Assembly: GCA_039199225.1 (NCBI GenBank)
Contig: JBCCSZ010000001.1
Span: 1 to 64,000 of the forward strand
Direction: 5' to 3'
Origin: JBCCSZ01 sp039199225
GTDB lineage: Bacteria; Bacteroidota; Bacteroidia; Chitinophagales; Saprospiraceae
DNA length: 64,000 bases
Below, in pieces: positions 35,414 to 43,976 of this stretch. How positions within the stretch are numbered: position 1 is the first letter of the stretch; the number at the start of each line of letters is the position of its first letter. The position numbers and the translations under genes were made by a program. A model generated the notes under the pieces. The model was not told the DNA's origin and ran no database searches. It was given only the letters and a program-made list of their open reading frames with translations.

Positions 35414-36460
35414 TCAGGATTTCTCGAAATGCTTCCATCCTTGTGCTTTCAAAGGGTGGATGTTCCCTCCTTTGGTGTGTAGCCGGAGGCCATCGGCGGC
35501 TGGAACAATCTCTCCCATGATGTAGATGTCGGGAAGGTATTTGACTTTTTCCAGGTCTTCGGGGCGGATTGTGAATAGCAGCTCATAGTCTTCGCCGCCG
35601 CTCAGAGCGCAGGTAATGGGGTCGAGTTTGAATTTGATGGCCATCAATTCGGCCTCATTGTGGATGGGAACGCCGCTTTCTTCCACGAAAGCACCGACCC
35701 CCGACTGGGTGCAGAGATGAAAAAGCTCGGAGGCCAGGCCATCGGATACATCGATCATGGAGGTAGGCAGCAGGCCGTTTTGCTCAAAGAGCTGAATCAT
35801 TTCCTTCCGGGCTTCCGGTTTGAGCTGTCGACCAACGAGGTACTGCTGGTTTTCCAAGTCGGGCTGTACGCCGGGATTGGATAGGTAAATTTGTTTTTCG
35901 CGTTCGAGTATTTGAAGACCAAGATAGGCGGCTCCCAGGTTGCCTGTGACACATATAATGTCACCCACCCGAGCTGTATTGCGATAGACGACCTTGTCTT
36001 TGGCCACCTGCCCGATGGCCGTAACGCTGATGATGAGCCCTTTGTTGGAAGATGTCGTATCTCCTCCCACCAGGTCTACCTTATAATAGTCACAAGCAGA
36101 TTTGATGCCCTCGTAGATTTCGTCCAGCGCCTCTACGGAGAATCGATTGGAGATGGCCAGCGAGATGGTGACCTGCCTTGGATGGGCATTCATCGCATAG
36201 ATGTCCGACAAATTGACGATGACGGCTTTGTACCCCAGATGCTTTAATGGCGTATACATCAGGTCGAAGTGAATGCCTTCGACCAGCATATCGGTGGATA
36301 CGACAGTGAGTAAGTCCTTATTATTGATGATGGCAGCATCGTCGCCTATCCCCTTGACAGAGGAAGGGTTGCGCAGTTGGAAATTTTTGGTCAGGTGGTC
36401 GATCAGGCCAAATTCGCCCAATTCGTTGACGTCTGTTCGATTTTCGTGCTTGTCTGACAT
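35414..36460 (-). CDS. thiL: Thiamine-monophosphate kinase
   Basis: The 348-residue enzyme phosphorylates thiamine monophosphate to the active diphosphate with ATP. The motif GIGDDAAI (Mg/ATP), STDMLVEGIHF, VGGDTTSSN and IDVSDGL are in the order seen in ThiL. No other thi gene is adjacent. It starts 11 bases after the RluA-family gene and is probably co-transcribed with it. Confidence 0.95.
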   Translation of the reverse strand: MSDKHENRTDVNELGEFGLIDHLTKNFQLRNPSSVKGIGDDAAIINNKDLLTVVSTDMLVEGIHFDLMYTPLKHLGYKAVIVNLSDIYAMNAHPRQVTISLAISNRFSVEALDEIYEGIKSACDYYKVDLVGGDTTSSNKGLIISVTAIGQVAKDKVVYRNTARVGDIICVTGNLGAAYLGLQILEREKQIYLSNPGVQPDLENQQYLVGRQLKPEARKEMIQLFEQNGLLPTSMIDVSDGLASELFHLCTQSGVGAFVEESGVPIHNEAELMAIKFKLDPITCALSGGEDYELLFTIRPEDLEKVKYLPDIYIMGEIVPAADGLRLHTKGGNIHPLKAQGWKHFEKS

Positions 36461-36471
36461 CCAGTGAGTGT

Positions 36472-37143
36472 TTAGTCCGATTTATTGAAGGCATTCCAAA
36501 CGACTTCGTCGGGAAGAGGTGCCTCTATATTAATGGTGTCGCCCGAGATAGGGTGTTGAAATTCCATTTTCCAGGCATGCAGGTGAATCGATCGATCTTT
36601 ATTGCTGCGCCTGGCACCGTATTTTACATCGCCTTTGACGGGGCATCCGATGGCTGCCAACTGGGCGCGAATCTGGTGGTGTCGACCACTGATCAATTCG
36701 ATGCGTAATAAGTGATAGTGATCGCTCTTGCCCATTAGCCGATAGCTCAGTTTGGCTTCTTTGCTGTTTTTGGTCGCAATGTCGGATACAAATGACTTAT
36801 TCAGCTTGCTGTTTTTGCTCAAATGGTGGATCAAATGGTCTTCTTCTTTTGGAGGGGCATTTTTGACGACGGCCAAATACTGCTTTTTGATCCGCCCTTC
36901 CTGAAATTGCTTGCTGAGGTAGGCTGCCGTTTGCTTTGTCTTGGCAAAGAGCAGCAAGCCACTAACCGGCCGATCAATCCGATGTACCAGGTGCAAATTG
37001 CGTTTGCAGTAAATCTCTGCCAAATCCATTAAAGACTTGTCGCCGCTCCGGTCTGCTTGAACAGGCACTCCTGCAGGCTTCGAGAAGGCAATCAACTGAT
37101 TGTTTTTGTAGAGAACAAGCGCTCCGATGTTTTGCACAAGCAT
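36472..37143 (-). CDS. RluA-family RNA pseudouridine synthase
   Basis: The protein has 223 residues, with HRIDRPVSGLLLFAKT carrying the catalytic Asp, and GRHHQIRAQLAAIG as the second motif. There is no S4 domain. The target RNA is unknown; the length resembles RluA/TruC-type short enzymes. It lies between a small membrane protein (35 bases upstream) and thiL (11 bases downstream). Confidence 0.92.
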   Translation of the reverse strand: MLVQNIGALVLYKNNQLIAFSKPAGVPVQADRSGDKSLMDLAEIYCKRNLHLVHRIDRPVSGLLLFAKTKQTAAYLSKQFQEGRIKKQYLAVVKNAPPKEEDHLIHHLSKNSKLNKSFVSDIATKNSKEAKLSYRLMGKSDHYHLLRIELISGRHHQIRAQLAAIGCPVKGDVKYGARRSNKDRSIHLHAWKMEFQHPISGDTINIEAPLPDEVVWNAFNKSD

Positions 37144-37178
37144 ATAGATGAGCTGGGTTGATGAACAGGTTGGCCAAA

Positions 37179-37337
37179 TTAATCCACCTCTTCGTAATCG
37201 ATGTAGTCGTCGTCCGTATTTTTGGGGTTATTGTCTATCTGTTGGCCGGATTTGGTCTCTTCTATTTTCTTAGGAGCAAAAGACATCCGGTAAAACAGAT
37301 AAATCAAAGCGCCAATTGTGAAGATTTTGAATAACAT
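37179..37337 (-). CDS. Small single-pass membrane protein
   Basis: The protein is 52 residues starting at ATG 37337: hydrophobic start MLFKIFTIGALIYLFYRM (membrane segment) and an acidic Asp/Tyr-rich tail (DDDYIDYEEVD). DUF4834-like short proteins of Bacteroidota look like this. A 99-residue longer frame exists, but its extra N-terminus is not protein-like. The function is unknown. Confidence 0.55.
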   Translation of the reverse strand: MLFKIFTIGALIYLFYRMSFAPKKIEETKSGQQIDNNPKNTDDDYIDYEEVD

Positions 37338-37807
37338 GGCCGATAGATTTTGCGCAAAGGTAGTGATTATTGATCTGAATTGAACCTTATTTGTCGAAGT
37401 AGCCTTTAGATCGCCTGCTGGAAATGCTTCTCTATCATTTTGAGAGTGTAAAAACGCTCCCTTGGCCTGTATTTTCAACTTGGCGATTGATCGATTGTAG
37501 ACGAATGCTATTTTTTGACATTTGTCGCTCTTCTAATTGAACCTTTAGCGCTTAGAGGCGTAGAAATAAGCTGAAAAACCGGTTAAAAGTTAAATCGTCT
37601 TTTTTCCTGCTTATCAATGGATTAAGGGTGGCTTTTGGCCCGGTATATTTTATTACATTTGCATTTCTAACAAAACAGTGAATGCGATGGGTCATTTTGG
37701 GTGCCTTGTGAGTCACTTTTTGTTGAAACAAGCCTAGTTGCGATGAATGATAGGCTTTCCCGAGGATGAATCGCAACTTCAATTAAAAACAGCTAATTTT
37801 TTCTTCG
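37338..37807. other. Intergenic region upstream of the DUF2723 gene
   Basis: A 470-base gap between divergent genes. It holds a probable plus-strand promoter (37633-37661). A 76-codon minus frame inside it lacks family features and is not accepted as a gene. No RNA gene or repeat is seen. Confidence 0.5.
37633..37661 (+). promoter_or_regulatory. Probable promoter of the DUF2723 gene
   Basis: TTTTG (37633-37637), 16 bases, TACATTTG (37654-37661). The -7 element is a perfect match; spacing is slightly short. Leader about 140 bases. Confidence 0.45.
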
Positions 37808-40800
37808 ATGAATAATTTCAAGAAATTAACGAATATCGCCGGATGGGTCGTCTTTGGTATCGCCTTCGTGGTTTACTTCTTTTCCGCTGAACGTACGGGT
37901 AGTCTTTGGGACTGTGGTGAATTCATCACCGGAGCCTACAAATTACAGGTCGTTCACCCTCCCGGCGCTCCGCTTTTCATCCTAATTGGGCGGATGTTTA
38001 CTTTCATAGCACAGATATTTTACGATAATCCTGAGAATATTGCCTTTTCCGTCAACATACTTTCCGGTATTTGCTCGGCTTTTGCCGCGACTTTTGTGTG
38101 CTGGAGTACCATTATCCTCGGAAAATTGACCTTGACAGATAGAGAGTCTGTACCGGAGCAGGGAGAACAAATTGCCTTGGCTGGCGCTGGCGTTGTAGCT
38201 GGTTTGGCAACTGCATTCTGTACTTCCGTTTGGTTTTCTGCTGTGGAAGGGGAAGTTTACGCCATGTCTACCTTCTTTACGACTCTAACACTTTGGGCTT
38301 CCATGAAATGGTACGCATTGCCCGACAAGCCAGATGCTGACCGTTGGTTGATCTTTGCATTCTATGCAGCGGGTCTTTCTGTAGGGGTTCACCTTTTGAG
38401 TATTTTGACCTTCCCGGCCTTGGCGTTGTTTTACTATTTCAAGAAATACGAAAAGCCCAACATAAAAGGAATGGCCATCGCTGCAATTATCGGTGTGGTC
38501 CTAGTGGCTTTCTTGCAAACGGTGGTCATTACGGGTATTCCAAACCTTTGGAGCTGGCTGGAACGCACCATGGTCAATGACTTTGGGCTGCCTTTCCACT
38601 CTGGTATCTATCCGCTGCTTGTCATTATCGGTGCGATCTTCTTTTTCGCTTTGCGCTATGCGCGTGATAAGGAGAGTGCACTCTTGCAAAAGCTGATTGT
38701 GATGGTTGGCTTGGTTGTCGTTTCCTATTCTACTTTTGGGGTGGTGATCATTCGTGCCAATGCGAATCCGCCGATCAATATGAACGATCCAAGTGATCCA
38801 CTTCGCTTGCTGCCTTATCTGAACCGCGAGCAATATGGTGAGCGTCCGCTGATGAGGGGACCACACTACCAAACGCAAATCATACGGACCAACCTGGAAG
38901 ACCGCTATGGCCGTGCTGGAGATAAGTATGAGATTGTGGATCAAAAAGCCAGCTACGAATTTGATCCTGGCGATCAGATGCTGTTTCCACGTTTGGGTCA
39001 CCTAGATGAAAATCGAAAGCGTTTGTACGAAATGTGGCTGGACAAAAAGTCGCGTCCCACAATGGGCGATAATATTGGCTTTTTCTTCCGCTACCAAATA
39101 GGCTGGATGTACTTTCGCTACTTCATGTGGAACTTTGCCGGGCGCCAAAATGGCCAACAGGGCTTCTATCCCTGGGACAAAACATCGGGCCATTGGATCA
39201 GCGGTATCCCATTTATAGACAATGCAAGATTGGGGAATCAGAGTAAATTACCCGAATCACTGGATAGTAAGGCCCGCAATAAATACTATTTGCTGCCCTT
39301 GATCTTCGGTTTGATTGGCATGTTTTTCCACTTCAAGCGAAGACCCAACGACTTCCTTGGTTTGTTGACGCTGTTCATCATCACCGGAATCGGCATCATC
39401 GTCTACTCCAATCAGCCGCCAAATGAGCCCCGAGAGCGGGATTACGTTTTGGTTGGATCGTTCTTCACCTTCTGTATATGGATGGGAATGGGCGTGCTGA
39501 GTTTGTTCCTGGCTGCAAAGGAGCGGTTTCAGATGAAATCTATGACTGCCGCCATGGCTGCTACTGCCTTGGTACTCGTTGCTCCGGTGCTGATGGGGAC
39601 TCAGAACTTTGACGATAACAGCCGTCGCCACCACAAGGCATCGCGGGACTATGCTAGTAACTTCCTGAATTCCTGTGAACCCAATGCCATCATTTTTACA
39701 TATGGCGATAACGATACTTATCCGCTTTGGTATGCCCAGGAGGTAGAGAACATTCGAACGGATGTACGGGTGGTCAACTTGAGCTTGATTGCTGTAGATT
39801 GGTACATCGACCAATTGCGTCGGAAAATCAATGATTCGCCGCGGATCAAAATGAGCCTTACAGAAGAGTCGATTCGAGGCTTTAAGCGAACCCAAATACC
39901 TGTCGATCCCTATGGCAACGGCAGGGAAATGAGCCTGACTTCGGCACTGAAGGTACTGTCTGAAGACCATCCGATTCCCACCCAGTCCGGACGTAGCTTG
40001 GAGAGTTTCTTCCCAACGCGGGACGTCTACATACCTGTTAATCGGCAACGGGCCATCCAGATGGGGCTCATCAGCTCCTCGGACACGACTGCTTTGAGTA
40101 AGATGAAGTTTCGCTTGAATAAAAGCTCTTTCATGCTCAAAGGCGATGCAGCCGTATTAGACATTATCAACAGCAATATTTGGGATCGGCCAATTTACTT
40201 TGCAGTGACTTGCCGCCGAGAATCTTTGATGGGACTTGAAAATTTCACTCAGCTAGAAGGCTTGGCCCTGCGATTGGTGCCGGTAAAAAGTAAAGGCGAC
40301 CCTATTTACGGTATGATTGGTAATGGACGAGTAAATACCGACAAGTACTACGACAACTTTATGACCAAGTTCAAGTGGGGTAATTTTGATAAAATGAAGC
40401 TGTTTGTCGATAACTCCTATGGTCCGACCATCCAAACGACTCGTTTTGGCGCACTCCGAACGGCCCGAACGATGTTGGATCGGGGAGACAAGGACCGCGC
40501 GGTCGAACTGGTCGATAAATACTTCGAAGCCTTTCCGCACATGAACTTCCCTTATGATGCCAACACAATTTTGTTCATCAATATTTACGCGCAGGCTGGC
40601 GACATGGAAAATGTCAAAAAGCACATGCGAATATTGGCAAAAGAAACAGCCGATCAGTTGGAATTCATCGAATCTTTGGGTAGTTATCGCGAACTGGGTT
40701 ATGACAATGCTTATAGCAATTTCATGCGGGCGCGTGAGGACATGACCCGATTGTCCAAAGATATTATCAAGGACGAGGCATTTGATAAAGAATTGAATGA

Positions 40801-40846
40801 TCTTTTGGGTAAATTCGCTTCGGAGAGTCTTCAAGGTAGAGACTAA
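37808..40846 (+). CDS. DUF2723 membrane protein, GT-C O-mannosyltransferase-like
   Basis: A 1012-residue protein. The first about 590 residues contain at least ten membrane segments and the DUF2723 signature SLWDCGEFITGAYKLQ followed by HPPGAPLF; the Asp in the first loop is the likely catalytic residue of GT-C enzymes. Another marker is NQPPNEPRERDYV. The last 400 residues are soluble and may be extracytoplasmic. The human member TMEM260 is a protein O-mannosyltransferase, so protein glycosylation is a reasonable inference. Donor and acceptor are unknown. rpiB follows after 15 bases. Confidence 0.9.
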   Translation: MNNFKKLTNIAGWVVFGIAFVVYFFSAERTGSLWDCGEFITGAYKLQVVHPPGAPLFILIGRMFTFIAQIFYDNPENIAFSVNILSGICSAFAATFVCWSTIILGKLTLTDRESVPEQGEQIALAGAGVVAGLATAFCTSVWFSAVEGEVYAMSTFFTTLTLWASMKWYALPDKPDADRWLIFAFYAAGLSVGVHLLSILTFPALALFYYFKKYEKPNIKGMAIAAIIGVVLVAFLQTVVITGIPNLWSWLERTMVNDFGLPFHSGIYPLLVIIGAIFFFALRYARDKESALLQKLIVMVGLVVVSYSTFGVVIIRANANPPINMNDPSDPLRLLPYLNREQYGERPLMRGPHYQTQIIRTNLEDRYGRAGDKYEIVDQKASYEFDPGDQMLFPRLGHLDENRKRLYEMWLDKKSRPTMGDNIGFFFRYQIGWMYFRYFMWNFAGRQNGQQGFYPWDKTSGHWISGIPFIDNARLGNQSKLPESLDSKARNKYYLLPLIFGLIGMFFHFKRRPNDFLGLLTLFIITGIGIIVYSNQPPNEPRERDYVLVGSFFTFCIWMGMGVLSLFLAAKERFQMKSMTAAMAATALVLVAPVLMGTQNFDDNSRRHHKASRDYASNFLNSCEPNAIIFTYGDNDTYPLWYAQEVENIRTDVRVVNLSLIAVDWYIDQLRRKINDSPRIKMSLTEESIRGFKRTQIPVDPYGNGREMSLTSALKVLSEDHPIPTQSGRSLESFFPTRDVYIPVNRQRAIQMGLISSSDTTALSKMKFRLNKSSFMLKGDAAVLDIINSNIWDRPIYFAVTCRRESLMGLENFTQLEGLALRLVPVKSKGDPIYGMIGNGRVNTDKYYDNFMTKFKWGNFDKMKLFVDNSYGPTIQTTRFGALRTARTMLDRGDKDRAVELVDKYFEAFPHMNFPYDANTILFINIYAQAGDMENVKKHMRILAKETADQLEFIESLGSYRELGYDNAYSNFMRAREDMTRLSKDIIKDEAFDKELNDLLGKFASESLQGRD

Positions 40847-40861
40847 AAGCACCTTTCAATT

Positions 40862-41305
40862 GTGATTGAGATCAAAAAAATAGCTGTAGGCGGTGACCAT
40901 GCCGGCTACCAACAAAAGGACGAGATCGTGGCCATGCTCAAGGAAGCAGGCTACGAGCTTGTCGATTTTGGAACCAATGGACCGGAATCGGTTGATTATC
41001 CCGATTATGCACATCCTGTAGCAGAAGAAGTGGAGCAGGGCAAGGCAGATGTCGGGATTGTTTTTTGTGGAAGTGGCAATGGTATTGCCATGACGGTGAA
41101 TAAACACCAGGGCATTCGGGCAGCCATCGCCTGGACCAAGGAATTGGCCGAATTAGCCCGGCAACACAACAATGCCAATATCCTTTCTATTCCAGCCCGC
41201 TTTGTCTCTCTTGAAACTACTAAGGAGATGGTCAAAGCCTTTTTGACGACGGATTTCGAGGGTGGTCGCCATGAAAGGCGAATCAAAAAAATTGCCTGTG
41301 GCTGA
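40862..41305 (+). CDS. rpiB: Ribose-5-phosphate isomerase B
   Basis: A 147-residue enzyme interconverting ribose 5-phosphate and ribulose 5-phosphate. VGGDHAGYQQKDEI at the start, CGSGNGIAMT with the catalytic Cys, and ARQHNNANILSIPARF match RpiB/LacAB. It uses a GTG start at 40862, since there is no nearer ATG and the GTG gives the usual N-terminus. It is probably transcribed with the DUF2723 gene. Confidence 0.94.
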   Translation: MIEIKKIAVGGDHAGYQQKDEIVAMLKEAGYELVDFGTNGPESVDYPDYAHPVAEEVEQGKADVGIVFCGSGNGIAMTVNKHQGIRAAIAWTKELAELARQHNNANILSIPARFVSLETTKEMVKAFLTTDFEGGRHERRIKKIACG

Positions 41306-41400
41306 CAAAGTGCTGCCTGAATGTCAAACATGCTGAACGTGTAAGTCGTTTTAGTAAGAGTTCTCCGCTAAGCTCTTATATTTACATAAACTTCTTATAC

Positions 41401-43017
41401 ATGAAGCGCATATTAGCCTTTGGACTCAGCCTTCTCTTCTGTTTTGTTTTACAAGGACAATCCACACTGCCTATTACTCCTTCTGAAGGGGTCTCTACAG
41501 CTACCGACGAAGTTGATCCGGCTTCCTTTGCAGGTACCATCAACAGTAGTGACTTGCAGACTCACCTGAATATTTTGGCATCTGATGAATTCGAAGGCCG
41601 CGAGACTGGGAAACCTGGCAACGATAAAGCTGCGGAGTACATATCAGATTATTTTGCGGGATTGGGACTTCCGACTGTTGGGGAGAATGATTCTTATTAC
41701 CAGCGTATCCGTTTTAATACAGAGCTGTGGCGTGACATTGACATGCAGGTCAATTCCAAGGCTTTTCGCCATTTGTGGGACTTTATTTCTTTTCCACACC
41801 AGAATACGAATTTGGAGGAGCCTCTGCTAGCAGATGAAGTGATCTTTTTGGGATATGGAATTGCATCGGAAAAGTACAATGATTACAAGGGGGTTAATGT
41901 AAAGGACAAAGTGATTTTGATTTACAAAGGGGAGCCCGTTGATTCAAAAGGGAAGTCTCATGTAACAGGAAGTAAGGAGATGTCCGACTGGACGGAATTG
42001 CAGAAGTTGCGTCTGGCAAAAGAAAAGGGTGTCCGGGCGGTCTTAATCATTGAGGATAAAATCAAAAAATTGCTTCGCAAGAACCGGCAGTATCTAATTG
42101 GTCCCTATGTTTCTTTGGGTGATCCGGAGAATGATCCGCATCAATTGGCTCGGAGTTGTTACATTTCCACCAATGTGGCTAAGGAGATTATGTCGGGTAA
42201 TTTTCGAAAAATTGTAAAGGCTCGAAAGAAAATACGTAAAAAAGGAAAGGCTCGTTCGGTTAAAATTCCCTGTCAATTGCGCATCAAGCACGATAAGAAC
42301 CTCAAGATTATTGCTGGTAATAATGTACTTGGGTACATAGAAGGGAGTGATCCTGTGTTGAAGGAAGAACTCATTGTCGTGACGGCTCATTATGATCATT
42401 TGGGAAAACGAGGTGATAATATTTACAATGGAGCAGATGACAACGGGTCTGGTACCTCCTCCGTTTTGGAAGTTGCACAAGCATTGGTAGAGGCCAAAAA
42501 TAGTGGGGCAGGTCCGAGGCGTTCGGTACTGGTCATGCTGGTAACAGGAGAAGAAAAAGGTTTATTGGGTTCTCAATTTTACACTGCCCGTCCAATATTT
42601 CCTCTGGAAAATACGGTGGCCAATGTGAATGTGGATATGGTTGGGCGTATTGACCGACGCTACAAAGACGACCCCAACTACATTTACGTTATTGGCTCGA
42701 ACCGCTTGAGCACGGAGTTGCATGAAATCAATGAGGCGATGAATCAGCGATATACCAAATTGAAATTAGATTATAAATACAATGCGAAAAATGATCCGAA
42801 CCGCTATTACTATCGGAGCGATCATTACAATTTTGCGGAAAAAGGCATTCCTGCTATTTTTTATTTTAATGGTACGCACAAAGATTACCACCGAACTTCT
42901 GATACGGTTGAAAAAATTAATTTTGAAAAAATGGAGAAGATTGCGAAACTGGTTTTTCACACGACCTGGGAATTGGCCAATCGTGAAAAACGCATCGTGG
43001 TAGACGTAAAAGATTAG
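41401..43017 (+). CDS. Secreted M28-family zinc aminopeptidase
   Basis: A 538-residue protein with a signal peptide (ends LQGQ), a PA-type insert (about 130-290), and an M28 peptidase domain. Zinc ligands are visible in order: His in TAHYDHLG, Asp in NGADDNGSG, Glu pair in VTGEEKGLLG, Asp in NVDMVGR, and His in RSDHYNF. It is probably a periplasmic or outer-surface dizinc aminopeptidase. There is no T9SS sorting domain at its C-terminus. A strong palindromic terminator follows 18 bases after the stop. Confidence 0.93.
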   Translation: MKRILAFGLSLLFCFVLQGQSTLPITPSEGVSTATDEVDPASFAGTINSSDLQTHLNILASDEFEGRETGKPGNDKAAEYISDYFAGLGLPTVGENDSYYQRIRFNTELWRDIDMQVNSKAFRHLWDFISFPHQNTNLEEPLLADEVIFLGYGIASEKYNDYKGVNVKDKVILIYKGEPVDSKGKSHVTGSKEMSDWTELQKLRLAKEKGVRAVLIIEDKIKKLLRKNRQYLIGPYVSLGDPENDPHQLARSCYISTNVAKEIMSGNFRKIVKARKKIRKKGKARSVKIPCQLRIKHDKNLKIIAGNNVLGYIEGSDPVLKEELIVVTAHYDHLGKRGDNIYNGADDNGSGTSSVLEVAQALVEAKNSGAGPRRSVLVMLVTGEEKGLLGSQFYTARPIFPLENTVANVNVDMVGRIDRRYKDDPNYIYVIGSNRLSTELHEINEAMNQRYTKLKLDYKYNAKNDPNRYYYRSDHYNFAEKGIPAIFYFNGTHKDYHRTSDTVEKINFEKMEKIAKLVFHTTWELANREKRIVVDVKD

Positions 43018-43034
43018 AAAAAGGCAAAGAGTAC

Positions 43035-43078
43035 AAACGCAAAAAGGCCATCGGAATTCCGATGGCCTTTTTGCGTTT
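43035..43078. terminator. Bidirectional palindromic terminator
   Basis: The 44 bases are a perfect inverted repeat centred on GGAATTCC, with a GC-rich core (GGCCATCGG) flanked by A5 and T5. It would terminate the M28 transcript and, on the other strand, any transcript from the repeat region. Confidence 0.85.
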
Positions 43079-43092
43079 TAAGAAAAAAAGTT

Positions 43093-43167
43093 GAGTGAGT
43101 TTAGGACCAGTTCTACCCCCCAATAAACTGGTCCCACTCACTCGTTTAGGACCACTTCTGATCCTAA
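43093..43167. repeat. Two-hairpin element, copy A
   Basis: Hairpin 1: GAGTGAG (43093-43099) and GGACCAG (43104-43110) pair with CTGGTCC (43128-43134) and CTCACTC (43137-43143), loop of 17 bases ending TACCCCCCAATAAA. Hairpin 2: 43146-43153 with 43160-43167, loop ACTTCT. See copy B at 43277-43357, which has the same loops but changed, still paired stems. Confidence 0.8.
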
Positions 43168-43276
43168 GATTTTTGCAATTAATATCCCAAATAAATTAGT
43201 ACGAATAAATCATACCGGGGGTATTTGTGGGGGGTAACGCAAAAACCGTATTCTTTAAAAAGTTGGTTTTTTCAGT

Positions 43277-43357
43277 AAGTAAAGTGAGATATGAGACCAG
43301 CATTACCCCCCAATAAACTGGTCTCACTCACTTACTTAAGATCACTTCTGATCTTAA
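43277..43357. repeat. Two-hairpin element, copy B
   Basis: Hairpin 1: GAGACCAG (43293-43300) with CTGGTCTC (43318-43325), extended by an outer stem (43277-43288 with 43327-43337, one bulge). The 17-base loop has the same TACCCCCCAATAAA. Hairpin 2: TTAAGATC (43336-43343) with GATCTTAA (43350-43357), loop ACTTCT, and perfect. A 10-base complement of the loop (TGGGGGGTAA) lies at 43228-43237 and a 9-base one, with five G, at 43394-43402. Confidence 0.8.
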
Positions 43358-43482
43358 TTCTTGTGTATCGTTTCAAGTTTGCTTTTTGAAAACTGGGGGT
43401 AACATTTCAAAGGTTTGAGCGGCCTTTTTTTCGGGGAGGGCCGTATGCTCATTCCTCCTACAATTATCCAAGAACTATGCCA

Positions 43483-43722
43483 TTAAGCCAAAATCATTGG
43501 AGATGTTTCCAAATTATTTTTTGGCAATTCCAACGACAAGTTTTTTGTCCGTGCATCGAGCAGACGGCCATAGGTTTTCTTGTAATCGGCATAGTCAGTA
43601 TGTTCACTATAAATCAGAGATTGGTCTTGTTCGAAGAGAAGAAAAATCTGGAAGCAAAGGTTGTTATTTTTGTAGTAGAATTTTGTGAGTAGGTTCTTAA
43701 TCTGTTCGCCGCGAATATTCAT
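43483..43722 (-). CDS. Doubtful short ORF
   Basis: A 79-codon frame starting MNIRGEQIKNLL, with a plausible amino-acid mix but no recognised family, no promoter and no partner. It lies in the A/T-rich part of the gene-poor region. It could be a small gene, a remnant of one, or chance. Confidence 0.25.
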   Translation of the reverse strand: MNIRGEQIKNLLTKFYYKNNNLCFQIFLLFEQDQSLIYSEHTDYADYKKTYGRLLDARTKNLSLELPKNNLETSPMILA

Positions 43723-43976
43723 CTTTAGATCGTTGTAATAATGATTAAATGTGGTTCCGTATGTTCTGATGAAACAATGATAAAGGCATTTACATTTTGA
43801 AGTATGTACTAAATGGTTTACTTGTGACAGGAAAAAAGGCCGACCTATTGACAAAAGCTGTTATTTTAACAGGAATTTTTGCGTTTCCTAGCTACAGTCC
43901 GGTCATTTTGGCAGCAAAATCGGCATGGCACATCCTTTGACCGCAGATCAACAGTTCTCAACCAAAACTCTCAACT

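Larger units (their letters stand above)
43018..43976. other. Long gene-poor region with structured repeats
   Basis: 959 bases between the M28 gene and htpG. It contains a perfect 44-base palindrome (terminator), two copies of a two-hairpin element with G-tracts, and an A/T-rich part with one doubtful short minus frame (43483-43722). No confident gene. Confidence 0.8.

Noticed and set aside
37552..37782. A 76-codon minus frame upstream of the DUF2723 gene
   Set aside because: No recognisable family, unlikely composition, and overlap with the likely promoter of the next gene.
39257..40048. Minus-strand frame of 263 codons in the DUF2723 gene
   Set aside because: Antisense shadow of a well-supported gene; high His/Gln and no fold pattern.
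43018..43976. An insertion sequence or integron cassette site
   Set aside because: Hairpins were considered as IS200/IS605-type ends or attC, but there is no transposase or integrase, no target duplication and no attC core (GTTRRRY) arrangement.
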